Part shown: positions 10,435 to 22,109 of the stretch, in pieces
How positions within the stretch are numbered: position 1 is the first letter of the stretch
Layout: the number at the start of each line of letters is the position of its first letter
Source: Symsagittifera roscoffensis
Lineage: Eukaryota; Xenacoelomorpha; Acoela; Convolutidae
Direction of reading: 5' to 3'
NCBI RefSeq assembly: GCF_963678635.1
Contig: NC_087068.1
Location: 40,883,649-40,947,648 of the forward strand
DNA length: 64,000 nt
Program-made: the position numbers and the translations under genes
The notes under the pieces: model-generated
Databases searched by the model: none
Seen by the model: only the letters and a program-made list of their open reading frames with translations
Told to the model about the DNA's origin: nothing

Positions 10435-10653
10435 GGCTCTTTTCCAGTTCCCCCCTTTCAAATTCAACTTCGAAAAGCTTATTTAACCTTGTCATAATGC
10501 AGTGAAATTTGGCGTGGTGAACAAATCGACAACTGTGAACAGATTTGTTCTTCTTACTTTACAGCGTAACATCACGCATTTAGCCGCAATAACACGTAAA
10601 ACAAACATAAAACTCGGTATTTTGAAAGGTGGGGGGGGGACTGGAAAAGAGCC
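10435..10653. mobile_element. MITE, family 1, in intron 1, perfect 8-bp target duplication
   Basis: A 219-bp copy, inverted relative to those at 5815 and 7553. Both flanks are CTACCAGC (10427-10434 and 10654-10661). This is the clearest target duplication of the family because the site is not in a satellite. Confidence 0.94.
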
Positions 10654-10811
10654 CTACCAGCAAACCATAAACGCCAAAAAGGGGAGGGATTTAGGAGGTA
10701 AGAGCCGACTCTTCACAACTTAAAACATATGCTTTTTTCAGGTGCGAGTGAAAAAGGGGCCTAGTGATCATTATTACTATTGCTTATTTAGTTCGTGCTT
10801 CTCATTTTTAG

Positions 10812-10988
10812 AGGGACGAAAAAAACGACCGCTAAAAACGACGGAACGTAAATTACGAACTGTAATCAGAGACACAGCTGGACCCCCGATTAGACCGACT
10901 GGAACCGTCAGAATAACAAAGAAAAAACAGGCTCTCCAACGTTTGATTGAAAGGGACCTCAAAAAGCGCCTGCTCACACCCATCGAAA
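10812..10988 (+). CDS. Exon 2, basic segment
   Basis: The acceptor is CTCATTTTTAG and the donor GTAACA; phases are 1 in and 1 out. Residues 8-66 are strongly basic, including GRKKRPLKTTERKLR near the start and KKRLLTPIE at the end, with a Pro/Thr-rich stretch in the middle. This looks like a nucleic-acid or nuclear-import contact region. An alternative acceptor (TTTTTTCAG) 70 bases upstream keeps the same frame open but has the wrong phase for exon 1. Confidence 0.7.
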
Positions 10989-11050
10989 GTAACATCAAAA
11001 TTGATAAATTCTTATGGAGCTTCGTTTTGCATTGCAAAACAAGTTTAAAA

Positions 11051-11400
11051 TCATCTGTTTTTTTTTGTGATAGCTAGAGGCAGTTTTTTTTCTATTTTTT
11101 CAGATTCAAACTTCCGCACAAACTTTGTTTGATTTTTTGTACAAAAGGTGTGATTTTTGTACAATAGGAGTTTGAAAAATAAATTTTTTAGTAGTTTTAA
11201 AATGTTATTAGAACGTTTTGGCACCTTTTGTGCATCATCAGGGTTGAAACAATTAAACAATATATAAAAAAAAAGATCCAAGATTAAGAAAAAATGAAAA
11301 ACATGCTTAAATTATGCAGTTAAAAAGTTTTGAACTATCAAAACCGTAAAACTGTAATTCACGAATAATCACGAATAACATTTTCTTGAAACTTCTGAAT
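11051..11400. other. Intron 2 segment with hammerhead-like motif on the minus strand
   Basis: AT-rich intron sequence. On the minus strand, 11250 to 11212 reads CTGATGA, a stem GCAC/GTGC with an AAAAG loop, then CAAAAC. This is the order of a hammerhead ribozyme core (CTGATGA, helix II, GAAA) with the essential G of GAAA replaced by A. Motifs of this shape occur in Penelope-like elements and retrozymes. This copy is probably inactive. Confidence 0.35.
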
Positions 11401-11501
11401 GTTTTAGTTTTTGTTATTTTTCCGTAATAATTTTTCATTTCATGATACTTATTTTCTTAAGCCTGGCAAATCAGTTATTTGAAGCTATTTTAGCTATGAT
11501 T

Positions 11502-11616
11502 GGCTCTTTTTCCTTTTACCCCCCACCTCACATGAGCTTCATTTTTTTAGTGTAACGAGTGGTTTTACGAGGTTGAGTATGAAGACCAAATATGTTGGGG
11601 AGGAGGAAAAAGAGCC
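11502..11616. mobile_element. Chimeric family-2 MITE (recombinant of two neighbours)
   Basis: Only 115 bp, with the family-2 ends GGCTCTTTTTCC and GGAAAAAGAGCC but mismatched flanks: CTATGATT on the left and CGGGTTCA on the right. These are the left flank of the element at 19052 and the right flank of the element at 19301. This copy therefore looks like a deletion product joining the left end of one MITE to the right end of the next. Confidence 0.75.
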
Positions 11617-11847
11617 CGGGTTCAGAATTCTTCGCGCGTTTTTGGCCCTTTCCTTCAAATATGTAACTTCTAGAGATTGAATTCAAATATATCATTCAGA
11701 AATGATTGTTTTTTTCTCGAATTTGGATTGTTATGATTATGACATCATGAAATTTTTCTTCATCTTGAGCCGTCATTCGCTCTGCTAAAGGAATTGGTCT
11801 CGCCAAGTCTGTCAGAACTGATCTCAATTCCATACCATTCCCATCTT

Positions 11848-12047
11848 GGCTCTTTTTCCTTCCCCCCCACCTGCAAATTTTTATATTTGAAAATACTGTT
11901 CACTTTGTCCGATTGTCGTGAAAATTGACATGCAGACTAATTAGGCCATAACAAGCATATATGGTCTTCATAATTAACCTTGTAAAACCACTCGTTAGAC
12001 CATAAAATTCATATTTGAGTGAGGTGGGGGGGAAAGGAAAAAGAGCC
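11848..12047. mobile_element. MITE, family 2, 8-bp target duplication CCCATCTT
   Basis: A 200-bp element with ends GGCTCTTTTTCCTTCCCCCC and its complement, flanked by CCCATCTT on both sides (11840-11847 and 12048-12055). The paralogous block at 19725-19745 reads straight through CCATTCCCATCTTTGCTATG without an insert, giving an empty site within the same window. Confidence 0.94.
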
Positions 12048-12415
12048 CCCATCTTTGCTATGTAAAATTACTTAAAAAGATCATCCCACGGTTCATTAGC
12101 CGATAAGACTCTGCTGCGCTCTCCTCTATCGAGGGGTTTTCGTTCCTGTGGAGCCGTTCGTTTTGACACATCAATTTTTTGGATATTCGAATGAGCCCAT
12201 TCATTCTCTTTGTAGTCTTCAATTGTAACAGGTGAAAATTAAACTTCTTCCTTACTTCGCTCCAGCTTACTATCTGATTTTTTTTTACTCAACTTCTCCA
12301 GATCTGGGGGTTTTGCATCGCTGCTGCGCCTGCGCATGTTGCCTCCCCTTCTTGCTCCCAATCGATTGTTGGCTTAACTCATGACTAATGCGCATAGTTT
12401 ATCCTCTTTGTGTGT

Positions 12416-12860
12416 CTACATACAAGGTCTCGTTATCAATAGCCACGATTCTCGCCGGTCCCATCCAGTAACTTCTCTCAAAAATTTATAATACTCCAGA
12501 TTATAAGCCCATATCGACTTTTGTAAAACCTGAAATATTTCTGGCGTTTTCATCAGAACACTTGGAAAACCTAGTTTTACTTTAAGCTTTTCAATGGCTT
12601 CAATTCCCAGTAATATTGGAATATCGTCGCCAATCACATTGAATGAAAGCATTGGATAATTGCTCGCGACCGTTTTCGGTAGTAATCCTATGAACTTTGC
12701 TCTGAGTACTCCTCCTCTGTCCAACTCGAACGTACCTTTAGTTTCCAGCTGCCTCACGTATAATTAGTTAATAGTCTTCTTTTTTATATTCTCCCAACCT
12801 CACTTGTACGATCAATGCGGCTGTCGAGTTTTTGTCCATCCCTGGATCATCAGTCTAGGT
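12416..12860 (-). pseudogene. Retropepsin-like fragment, minus strand, copy 1
   Basis: A 113-residue minus-strand frame contains FNVIGDDIPILLGIEAIEKL, which resembles the C-terminal half of retroelement aspartic proteases (hydrophobic, ILLG, then an alpha segment). Upstream in another frame is STAALIVQVRLGEY, like an N-terminal strand. The catalytic D-T/S-G is not visible and frameshifts separate the parts. The same sequence recurs at 15210-15570. The assignment is suggestive only. Confidence 0.35.
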
Positions 12861-13164
12861 ATCCATTTCCATCTCACTCTGCTGAGTTTGAGCTTCGGCA
12901 TTCTCACAACTCAATTGCTGCGCCTGTCATGAGCTCAGAGATTCTCAGTCTTCTCGTGCCGTTCGTTTCAGTCTTTCTTCTTGACTGATATCCTCCGTAT
13001 ACCCCGTGTCACTTCGTCTCTCTTAGCTCAATTCCTCACTGCTTGGCATCTCTTCGACACGCTCATAGCGAAGCCAGTTTTGGTACTACATTTCCGAATT
13101 CGTCTGGGCAGCCATCCCCACATTCATCACCTGAGCTCTCATTATTTTTCTCATCTTCTCCTGA

Positions 13165-13380
13165 TTACAACTGGTCGTTGATTACATTGCCATTCTTGTC
13201 CTTCTCTCCTCTTCGTTCTTTTTCCACTGTTGTCTTCATGATTCCACAGTTCCTTATGACATCTTGCAATTTTTCTTCATCTTGAGCCGTCAATCGTTTT
13301 TCTAAAAGAATTGGTGTCGCCACGTCTGTCAGAACTGGTCTCAATTCCATACCATTCCAATCTTTGCTATGTAAATACAA
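13165..13380 (-). pseudogene. Minus-strand charged ORF fragment, copy 1
   Basis: The frame includes KRLTAQDEEKLQDVIRNCG followed by a Lys/Glu-rich stretch and a stop. A nearly identical fragment sits at 15878-16063. It is probably a piece of the structural (gag-like) or linker protein of the decayed element; there is no diagnostic motif. Confidence 0.35.
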
Positions 13381-13891
13381 AATTACTTTAAAATCATCCC
13401 TTGGTTCATTAGCCGATAAGACTCTGCTACGCTCTCCTCTATCGAGAGGTTTTCAGCATGACGACATATAGCTTTCTATCTAAACCGGCCATCTTGTTTA
13501 TCGCCGTCGCTTTCTTTTTTTTGACTGTCGTTATCGTACTTGTAATCACCCTTTTGATCTTTTATTTTTTTGCGCTTGTCTCTTTTTCTCAACCGTCTCG
13601 CACACCTTCTCCGCTTCCTCTTGTTTCAATATATTCAATAAAATCAGTGATCGAATTAGATTAAAGGTTTTCGCACAGTTGAGTTCCCCTCCAATTCCCT
13701 TCGCTTTCAAAGAAGTTTCGTCGAGTCCTTTTTTTCCTTTTTATTCTCTGAATAATTTTTTATCGTAAATCAAATATTGCCGAATTGATTCGATTGCAAT
13801 AATGATGCTGTTGTCGTTTGCTCTTGCCGTTTGCTGTCAATGACTCATCTAGCTTTGTTTGTCGCTGTCAAAGTAAGCTAGTAATTTTGAA

Positions 13892-14158
13892 TCAAAATAT
13901 TTGCCATTTACTTTTTGGATCTGAAAGAGATGCGTTGTCGTTCCGGTGCAGCCGTTCATTTTGACACATCCATTTGTTCGATATTCGAATGAGCCCATTC
14001 ATTCTCTCTGTAGTCTTCAATTGTAACAGGTAGAAATTAAACTTCTTCCTTACTTCGCTCCAGCTTACTATCTGATTTTTATTACTCAACTTCTCCAAAT
14101 CTAGGGGTTTTGCATCGCTGCTGCGCCTGCGCATGTTGCCTCCCCTTCTTGCTCCCAA
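13892..14158 (-). pseudogene. Minus-strand ORF fragment, ERMNGLI type, copy 1
   Basis: An 88-residue frame includes SEVRKKFNFYLLQLKTTERM. Diverged relatives lie at 20277-20460 and, frameshifted, near 12160-12330. Recurrence in the same relative order as the other fragments supports one ancestral element. The function is unknown. Confidence 0.35.
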
Positions 14159-15209
14159 TCGATTGCTGGCTTAACTCATGACTAATGCGCATAGTTTATC
14201 CTCTTTGTGTGTCTACATACAAGGTCTCGTTATCAATAGCCACAATTATCGCCGGTCCCATTGAGTAACTTCTCTCCAAAAATTTTCGATTATACCGTAT
14301 TCATCTCCCCACTTGTTAAAAGTGTCAAATGGTTTTTCTGGCTTTAAGTTTTAGTTTAACTTCTCTTTCTGTTTTAAAAAATTTTTCTCTCGCTTGTTCA
14401 AGTCCCTTTAAATAGCTACACCCCGTTTTCAGCACGGCTACATCGTCTTTTCTTGCAATACCAAATCTTGTTGGTGTTTCATCATGGTTAATTCGGTGTG
14501 TTTTTATGTTTGACCTCTATATCCGTTGAAAGGGTGATAGACTCGTCACGCCTAAAAGCACCTTGTTTGAATAGCTGCGTGAGCATTTCTAGCTTCAATT
14601 GCCAAGCCCTCGAAACTCTCCTTTATCAACATCCAATTTAGGATCTCATTGTGTCATTCTACTACATCATTTGAGAATTAAAAAAAACCTGCAGTCGTCT
14701 TGATTCTGCATCCAGACGTTGAGATCACCAATAAGGTTAAATCATAGTTGAATTATCCACCCAAGTCGTGTAGTAGACTTCTCGGTTCATTGATGTTACT
14801 GTTGAGATCACTGAGAATTAAAAATCTCAAAATATCTTGCGGAACAATATGTTTTTTTTTCTGTTTTTGGGTCTCTCCATTTAGCGAGGTCGATAGCTAC
14901 CGATTTACTGATGTTTTCACATCTTGGAGTCAGAAGATTGTTTATGTTGACAACTCTCCCTGTTCCGTTGCATGTCCCTCGATAAATTCAGCAGTCTTTT
15001 TCTTTATCACCGTCATTTTTTCTTCCATTCCTGGATTTTCACTAAATCTAGCTTGTCTTTAGTTGCATGGTCGAATCTCATATGCCAATCATTCATCCTC
15101 CTTTTATCGTTTTTTGCATTTTTTGCTCTCTCTCTGTCCAGAATATCTGATGTTCGGGCCTTGGCACTCATGCTCTTACCCTAGCTTCTTCCCATCTACA
15201 TTTACTTTC

Positions 15210-15570
15210 AAGATTATAAGCCCATATCGACTTTTGTAAAACCTGAAATATTTCTGGCGTTTTCATCAGATCACTTGGAAAACCTAATTTTACTTTAAGT
15301 TTTTCAATGGCTTCAATTCCCAGTAATATTTAAATATCGTCGCCAATCACATTGAATGAAAGCATTGGATAATTGCTCGCGACCGTTTTCGGTAGGTATC
15401 CTATGAAATTTGCTCTGAGTACTCCTCCTCAGTCCAACTCGAACGTACCTTTAGTTTCCAGCTGCCTCACGTATAATTAGTTAATAGTCTTCTTTTTTGT
15501 ATTCTCTCAACCTCACTTGTACGATCAATGCGGCTGTCGAATTTTTGTCCATCCCTGGATCATCAGTCTA
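15210..15570 (-). pseudogene. Retropepsin-like fragment, minus strand, copy 2
   Basis: Duplicates most of the 12416-12860 fragment at high identity but is more broken: a stop codon interrupts the ILLG region, where AATATTGG became AATATTTA. See the first copy for the reasoning. Confidence 0.3.
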
Positions 15571-15877
15571 GGTATCCATTTCCATCTCACTCTGCTGAGT
15601 TTGAGCTTCGGCATTCTCAAAACTCAGTTCCTGCGCCTGTCATGAGCTCAGACATTCTCAGTCTTCTCGTGCCGTTCGTTCCAGTCTGTCTTCTTGACTG
15701 ATATCCTCCGTATACCCCGTGTCACTTCGTCTCTCTTAGCTCAATTCCTCACTGCTTGGCATCTCTTCGACACGCTCATAGCGAAGCCAGTTTTGGTACT
15801 ACATTTCCGAATTCGTCTGGGCAGCCATCCCCACATTCGTCACCTGAGCTCTCATTAATTTTCTCATCCTCTCCTGA

Positions 15878-16063
15878 TTACAACTGGTCGTTGATTACAT
15901 TGCCATTCTTGTCCTTCTCTCCTCTTCGTTCTTTTTCCACTGTTGTCTTCATGATTCCACAGTTCCTTATGACATCTTGCAATTTTTCTTCATCTTGAGC
16001 CGTCAATCGTTTTTCTAAAAGAATTTGTCTCGCCACGTCTGTCAGAACTGGTCTCAATTCCAT
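15878..16063 (-). pseudogene. Minus-strand charged ORF fragment, copy 2
   Basis: Nearly identical to the fragment at 13165-13380, with one substitution changing AT-PIL to AR-QIL. It lies in a duplicated block that runs from about 15210 to 16240. Confidence 0.35.
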
Positions 16064-16367
16064 ACCATTCCAATCTTTGCTATGTAAATTACAAAATTAC
16101 TTTAAAAATCATCCCTTGGTTCATCAGCCGATAAGACTCTGCTACGCTCTCCTCTATCGAGGGGTTTTCAGCGTGACGACATATAGTTTTCTATCTAAAC
16201 CCGCCATCTCGTTCATCGCCGTCGCTTTTTTTTTCTCCAGATCTCGGAGTTTTGCATCGATGCTGCGCCAGGTTCCTGGCAATCGTTTGTTTTGATTCCT
16301 CTGGTGCTAGTCTCGAGAATTAGCATCATGGCCTGAACCGCAGAAGGTCCTGTTGCTCACCAATATA

Positions 16368-16616
16368 TCAGATTCGTTCATTTCTCTTACTTTTCTTCAA
16401 TTTTTTGATGTATTTGTCCCAGGACAATTCAAGTATTTTCTCACACCACTTACATTTCCGGCATAATTTAGCTAATTTCAGATAATTGTTTGGAAGTACG
16501 TTTTTCTCTAAAACTATCAGTAAACAACTATTCACCTCTTCTGAGTGGGCGCCATCCATATCCATGCTCACTACAATCTCGTTCAGTTCGGGATTCTTTA
16601 TTTCATTCATAATCAC
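16368..16616 (-). pseudogene. Minus-strand ORF fragment, CRKCKW type, copy 1
   Basis: An 82-residue frame with KLAKLCRKCKWCEKILELSW and a Lys-rich end. A duplicate with few changes is at 20600-20848. C-x2-C spacing is present, but there is no complete zinc knuckle. It is part of the same minus-strand element family. Confidence 0.35.
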
Positions 16617-17109
16617 ATGCTGCGCTCACATTGATTCCGCTTTTTCTGTACATTCACATCACCACAATAAGTTCATTTTCCATCTCTAGATCTCTTCCAC
16701 ATTTTTCCCTTTTAGCACTGGCACGTTCAGATACTTAGTTTTCCTGTCACCTGTCTCCTCGGCATTCGATTTAGATCCAGCTCGCCTTCAATCTTATCTA
16801 GCCTTTATTTCAGTTTTAAAATCTCCTCTTTTTTTGCTGCTACGCTCTCTGCTTCATCTTTGTTCCAACTTTCTCATTCGTTGCTGGGAATAGATCTCTC
16901 TCCTCAACGACGTCTGCCAACTGTTTTAATATGAAATGATTATCTTCCCTTTTGGAGTAAGTTCTTCCTCTTCCACAAAAATTTCAAATGGGTTACTGGG
17001 TTTGAAGTTTTAGAGCTACTCCTCTTCATATAATCTTTTTGCTCAAATTTTTCCATGTTTAATTGAAGTAGGAGATTTGATTCAATGTGCCCATTAATAA
17101 TAATTTGAA

Positions 17110-18470
17110 AAAATCGCTTGTTACTTGACATTGTGTAACTCAGGAATTTCACCGTTTGAAAATTACCATACCAAATCTGAGATTTTGTGTCTAATTACAA
17201 GAAAAAGGGTTGAGCGAAGCTCCCTTGTCTATGCGCTCACGTATAAATTTTCTAAAGCAAAAACATATGGCCTTCTGAAAGGTCTAAAAAACATATTTGT
17301 AGTTCGATAAAGGTAGGGATGAAAAAATGTATGCAGCTGGGTTTTTTATTGATGGGTATAATTTTGAGATGCTTGTTGCCTATTCTCAATTTCTTTCACT
17401 TTTCTCGAAAACCATCTCCTGAAAAACGATTGTCAAACAAGTGTTATCAATGGAATATCTGCTCTTTTGTTTCCTTGATTTTTTTTGGTATTCTTTTCTT
17501 ACCTTACCCTTACTTTCTTCGACCTTTAGAAACTCTTCTAAAGCAATAGAGCTGCTCTGCACTTCGCAAAAAAAGAAATGTTGACATTTTTATCCCTTTT
17601 AGCTTTTGCACGCTCAGATACTTAGTTTTCCTGTCGCCTGTCTCCTTGGCATTCGACTTAGTTCCAGCTGGCCTTCAATCGTATCTAGCCTTTGTTTCAG
17701 TTTTAAAATCTCATTGTTTTTGCTGCTACTCTCTCTGCTGTATCTTTGTTTCAAATTTCTCATTCGTTGCTGGGAATAGATCTCTCTCCTAAACGACGTG
17801 TGCCAACTGTTTCAATATGAAATGATTATCTTCCCTTTTGGAGTAAGTTCTTCCTCTTCCACAAAAATTTCAAATGGGTTACTGGGTTAGAAGTTTTAGA
17901 GCTACTCCTCTTCATATAATCTTTTTTGCTCAAATTTTTCCATGTTTAATTGAAGTAGGAGATTTGATTCAATGTGCCCATTAGTAATAGTTTGAAAAAA
18001 TCGCTTGTTACTTGACATTGTGTAACTCAGGAATTTCACCGTTTAAAAATTACCATATCAAATCTGAGACTTTGTGTCTAATTACAAGAAAAAAGGTTGA
18101 GCGAAGCTCCCTTGTCTATGCGCTCACGTATAAATTTTCTAAAGGAAAAACATATGGCCTTTTGAAAGGTTTAAAAAACATATTTGTAGTTCGATAAAGA
18201 TAGGGATGAAAAAATGTATGCAACTGGGTTTTTTATTGATGGGTATAATTTTGAGATGTTTGTTGCATATTCTCAATGTCTTTTACTTTTCTCGAAAACC
18301 ATCTCCTGAAAAACGATTGTCAAACAAGTGTTACCAATGGAATATCTGCTCTTTTGTTTGCTTGATTTTTGTGGTATTCTTTTCTTACCTTACCCTTACT
18401 TTCTTCGACGTTTAGAAACTCTTCTGAAGCAATAGAGCTGCTCTGCACTTTGCAAAAAAATGTTGACATT
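17110..18470. repeat. Tandem duplication of about 890 bp
   Basis: The block from about 16900 to 17580 repeats at about 17790 to 18470 with roughly 95 percent identity by eye. It includes GGGTTGAGCGAAGCTCCCTT followed by TCGATAAAGRTAGGGATGAA. A third relative lies at 21960-22570, and this third copy leads directly into the next tandem array. Confidence 0.75.
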
Positions 18471-19051
18471 TTTATCCCTTTTAGCTTTCGCACGTTCAGA
18501 TATTTAGTTTTCCTGTCACGTGTCTCCTTGGCATTCGATTTAGATTCAGCTCGCTTTCAATCTTATCTAGCATTTATTTCAGTTTTAAAATCTCCTCTCT
18601 TTTTGCTGCTACGCTCTCTGCTTCATCTTTGTTCCAACTTTCTCATTCGTTGCTGGGAATAGATTTCGCTCCTCAACGACGTCTGCCGACTGTTTCAACA
18701 TGAAATGATTAGCTTCCCTTTTGGAGTAACTTCTTCCTCTTCCGCGTTCTTTTTTCTCTTCCACGTTGTCATCCCTGATGGTGTTCTCCAAGATATCCTT
18801 CTTGGCATCTTCCTCGCTTTCTCCGATCAAGTAACCAAGTTCTCAAACCAAAATGATTAACATACTGCTACCATGTTGAAAGATTAGCTCAGAAAGTCAC
18901 ATGTATAATGCTCATTGATATGATTTGTACAGGGGCTTTCAGGGGCTTCTTTTTCCGTATTCGTTCTTTTTCCGTAATAGTTTTTCATTTCATGATACTT
19001 ATTTTCTTAAGCCTGGCAAATCAGTTATTTGAAGCTATTTTAGCTATGATT

Positions 19052-19253
19052 GGCTCTTTTTCCTTTTACCCCCCACCTCACATGAGCATCGATTTTATGG
19101 TCTAACGAGTGATTTTACAAAGTTAAATATGAAGACCAAATATGTTTTTCATGGCCTAATTTATTCGCATGTCAATTCTCATGACAATCGGACAATGCGA
19201 ACAGTAATTTTAGTTACAAAAAATTGCAGGTGGGGGGAAAAGGAAAAAGAGCC
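19052..19253. mobile_element. MITE, family 2, 8-bp target duplication CTATGATT
   Basis: A 202-bp element flanked by CTATGATT at 19044-19051 and 19254-19261. Its interior contains the shared GTCTAACGAGTGATTTTACAA segment. It lies only 47 bp from the next MITE. Confidence 0.93.
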
Positions 19254-19300
19254 CTATGATTATACATGGAAAACAAATTTAGTGAGAGTACCCGGGTCCA

Positions 19301-19509
19301 GGCTCTTTTTCCTTCCCCCCCCCCACCTCACATAAGCATCAATTTTATGGTGTAACGAGGGGTTTTACAAAGGTTAATTATGGAGACCAAAAATGTTTGT
19401 CATGGCCTAATCAGTTCGCATGCCAATTTTTGAAACATTCGCATAAAGTGAACAAAACTTCACTAGTAAAATTTTGCAGGTGGGGGGGGGGGGGGGAGGA
19501 AAAAGAGCC
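19301..19509. mobile_element. MITE, family 2, 8-bp target duplication with one mismatch
   Basis: A 209-bp element flanked by CGGGTCCA (19293-19300) and TGGGTCCA (19510-19517). Its right end carries an extended G run just inside the inverted repeat. Confidence 0.9.
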
Positions 19510-20599
19510 TGGGTCCAGAATTCTTCGCGCGTTTTTGGCCCTTTCCTTCAAATATGTAACTTCCAGAGAGTGAATTCAAATATATCATTCAGAAATGATT
19601 GTTTTTTCTTGAATTTGGATTATTATGATTATGACATCATGAAGTTTTTCTTCATCTTGAGCCGTCATTCGCTCTGCTAAAGGAACTGGTCTCGCCACGT
19701 CTGTCAGAACTGATCTCAATTCCATACCATTCCCATCTTTGCTATGTAAAATTACATAAAAAAATCATCCCACGGTTCATTAGCCGATAAGACTCTGCTA
19801 CGCTCTCCTCTATCGAGGGGTTTTCAATATGACGACATATCGTTTTCTATCTAAACCCGCCATCTCGTTCATCGCCGTCGCTTTCTTTTTTTTCACCTGT
19901 CGTTATCGTACTTGTAACACCCTCTTGATCTTTTATTTTTTTCCGCCTGTCTCTTTTTCTCAACCGTCTCGCACACCATCTCCGCTTCCTCTTGTTTCAA
20001 TATAATCAATAAAATTAGTGATCGAATTAGATTAATGATTTCCGCAAAATTGAGTTTCCCCTCCAATTCTCTTCGATTTCAAAGAAGCTTCGTCGGGACC
20101 TCTTTTTCCTTTTTGTTCTCTAAATCATTTTCTTAACGTAAATCAGATATTGCCAAAATGATTCGATTGTAATATGGATGCTATTGTCGTTCGCTCTTGC
20201 CGTTTGCTGTCTATGACTCACCTAGCTTTGTTTGTCGCTGACAAACTAAGCTAGTGATTTGGAATCAAAATCTTTGCTATTTACTTTTCGGATCTGAAAG
20301 AGATGCGTTTTCCTTCCGGTCGAACCGTTCGTTTTGACATATCCATTTGTTCAAAATTTGAATGAGCCCATTCATTCTCTTTGTAGTCTTCAATTGTAAC
20401 AGGTGGACATTAAACTTCTTCCTTACTTCGATCCAGTATACTATCTGAAGTTTTATTACCCAACTTCTCCAGATCTGGGGGTTTTGCATCGCTGCTGCGC
20501 CAAGTTCCTGACAATCGTTTGTTTTGATTCCTCTGGTGCTAGTCTCGATATTTAGCATCATGGCCTGAACCACAGTAGGTCTTGTTGCTTACCAATAAA

Positions 20600-20848
20600 T
20601 CAGATTCGTTCATTTCTCTTACTTTTCTTTAATTTTTTGAAGTATTGGTCCCAGGACAATTCAAGTATTTTCTCATACCACTTACATTTCCGGCATAATT
20701 TAGCTAATTTCAGGTAAGTGTTTGGAAGTACGTTTTTCTCTAAAACTATCAGTAAACAACTATTCCCCTCTTCTGAGTGGGCGCCATACATATCCATGCT
20801 AACTACAATCTCGTTCAGTTCGGGATTCTTTATTTCATTCATAATCAC
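20600..20848 (-). pseudogene. Minus-strand ORF fragment, CRKCKW type, copy 2
   Basis: A duplicate of 16368-16616 with a handful of substitutions (for example KCKWYEK for KCKWCEK). The loss of the third cysteine argues against a conserved zinc site. Confidence 0.35.
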
Positions 20849-22109
20849 ATGCTGCGCTCACAATGATTCCGCTATTTGTGTACATTCACATCACCACAAT
20901 AAGTCATTTTCCATCTCTAGATTTCTTCCACAATTTTCTTTTTTAGCATTGGCACTTTCACGTACTTAATTTTCCTGTCACCTGTCTCCTAGGCATTCGA
21001 CTTAGATCCAGCTCGCCTTCAATCTTATCTAACCTTTGCTTGAGTTTTAAAATCTCCTTTTTTTGCTGCTACGCTCTCTGCTGCATCTTTGTTCCAACTT
21101 TCTCATTCGTTGCTCGGAATAGATCTCTCTCCTCAACGACGTCTGCCGACTGTTTCAACATGAAATGATTATCTTCCCTTTTGGAAAAACTTCTTCCTCT
21201 TCCAGGAAAATTTCAAATGGGTTACTGGGTTAGAAGTTTTTGAGCTACTCCTCTTCATATAGCCTTTTTGGCTCAAATTTTTCCAAGTTTAATTGAAGTA
21301 GGAGATTTGATTCAATGTGTCAAGTTTAGCTCAGAAAGACAACTGTATAATGCTCACTGATATGGTTTGTCCCTTTCAGAACGCGTATGTTAACATGAAT
21401 GTGAAGGTCACCCGTCTAGACTTTGGACGCAGCCAATATCAAATTATCTAGAATATATGAATCAACACAAAACGCATATGTTCAAATACCTCCCAACAAC
21501 TGAGTTTTATTCGATCGATCGGACCTTTGCAGCTTTTGCTTTTTCTTTTTCGGAAACTTGGTTACCGGATAACGCTTCAAAAGTTTTCCTCAAATGCTAT
21601 GAGAAATGTTTTGTCAGAAGAGCCAAAAAATCCAAAATTGCAGATACATTTTAAAATCTTTAACCTGCAATACTTTCACTAAACGAGTGTTGTCTCAAAG
21701 CTGTTCGAACTGCGATGTTGCTTTTGCGAATTATAAGTTTAAGTTTTTGCCAATCAAACACTTAATCTTTCCTAAAATAAAGATCTTGCAAAAAAAAGTA
21801 CGAAGGTCCACTTCATAACAAAAAAGTTATAAAAAGTTATGAAAGTCCACCTCTTTCCTTTTCATTCGGATAAAGTCAGTTAAAATTAACTAAAAAGAGA
21901 AAAATGATTTTTTCAAAATTTGGCCAGCACTTTTGCAATGACAAAATAACACAACCGGTATTTCATAAAAGAATAGAGCAAATTCCAGCATGGGTTACTG
22001 GGTTAGAAAATTTAGAGCTACTCTTCTTCATAACGTCTTTTTGACTAAAATTTTTCCAAGTTTAATTGAAGTAGGATATTTGATTCAATGTGCCCATCAA
22101 TAATAGTTT

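Noticed and set aside
10742-10988. Exon 2 starting at the upstream TTTTTTCAG acceptor
   Set aside because: It would start in phase 0, which disagrees with the phase-1 donor of exon 1, and it would add an odd Tyr/Phe-rich stretch before the basic region.
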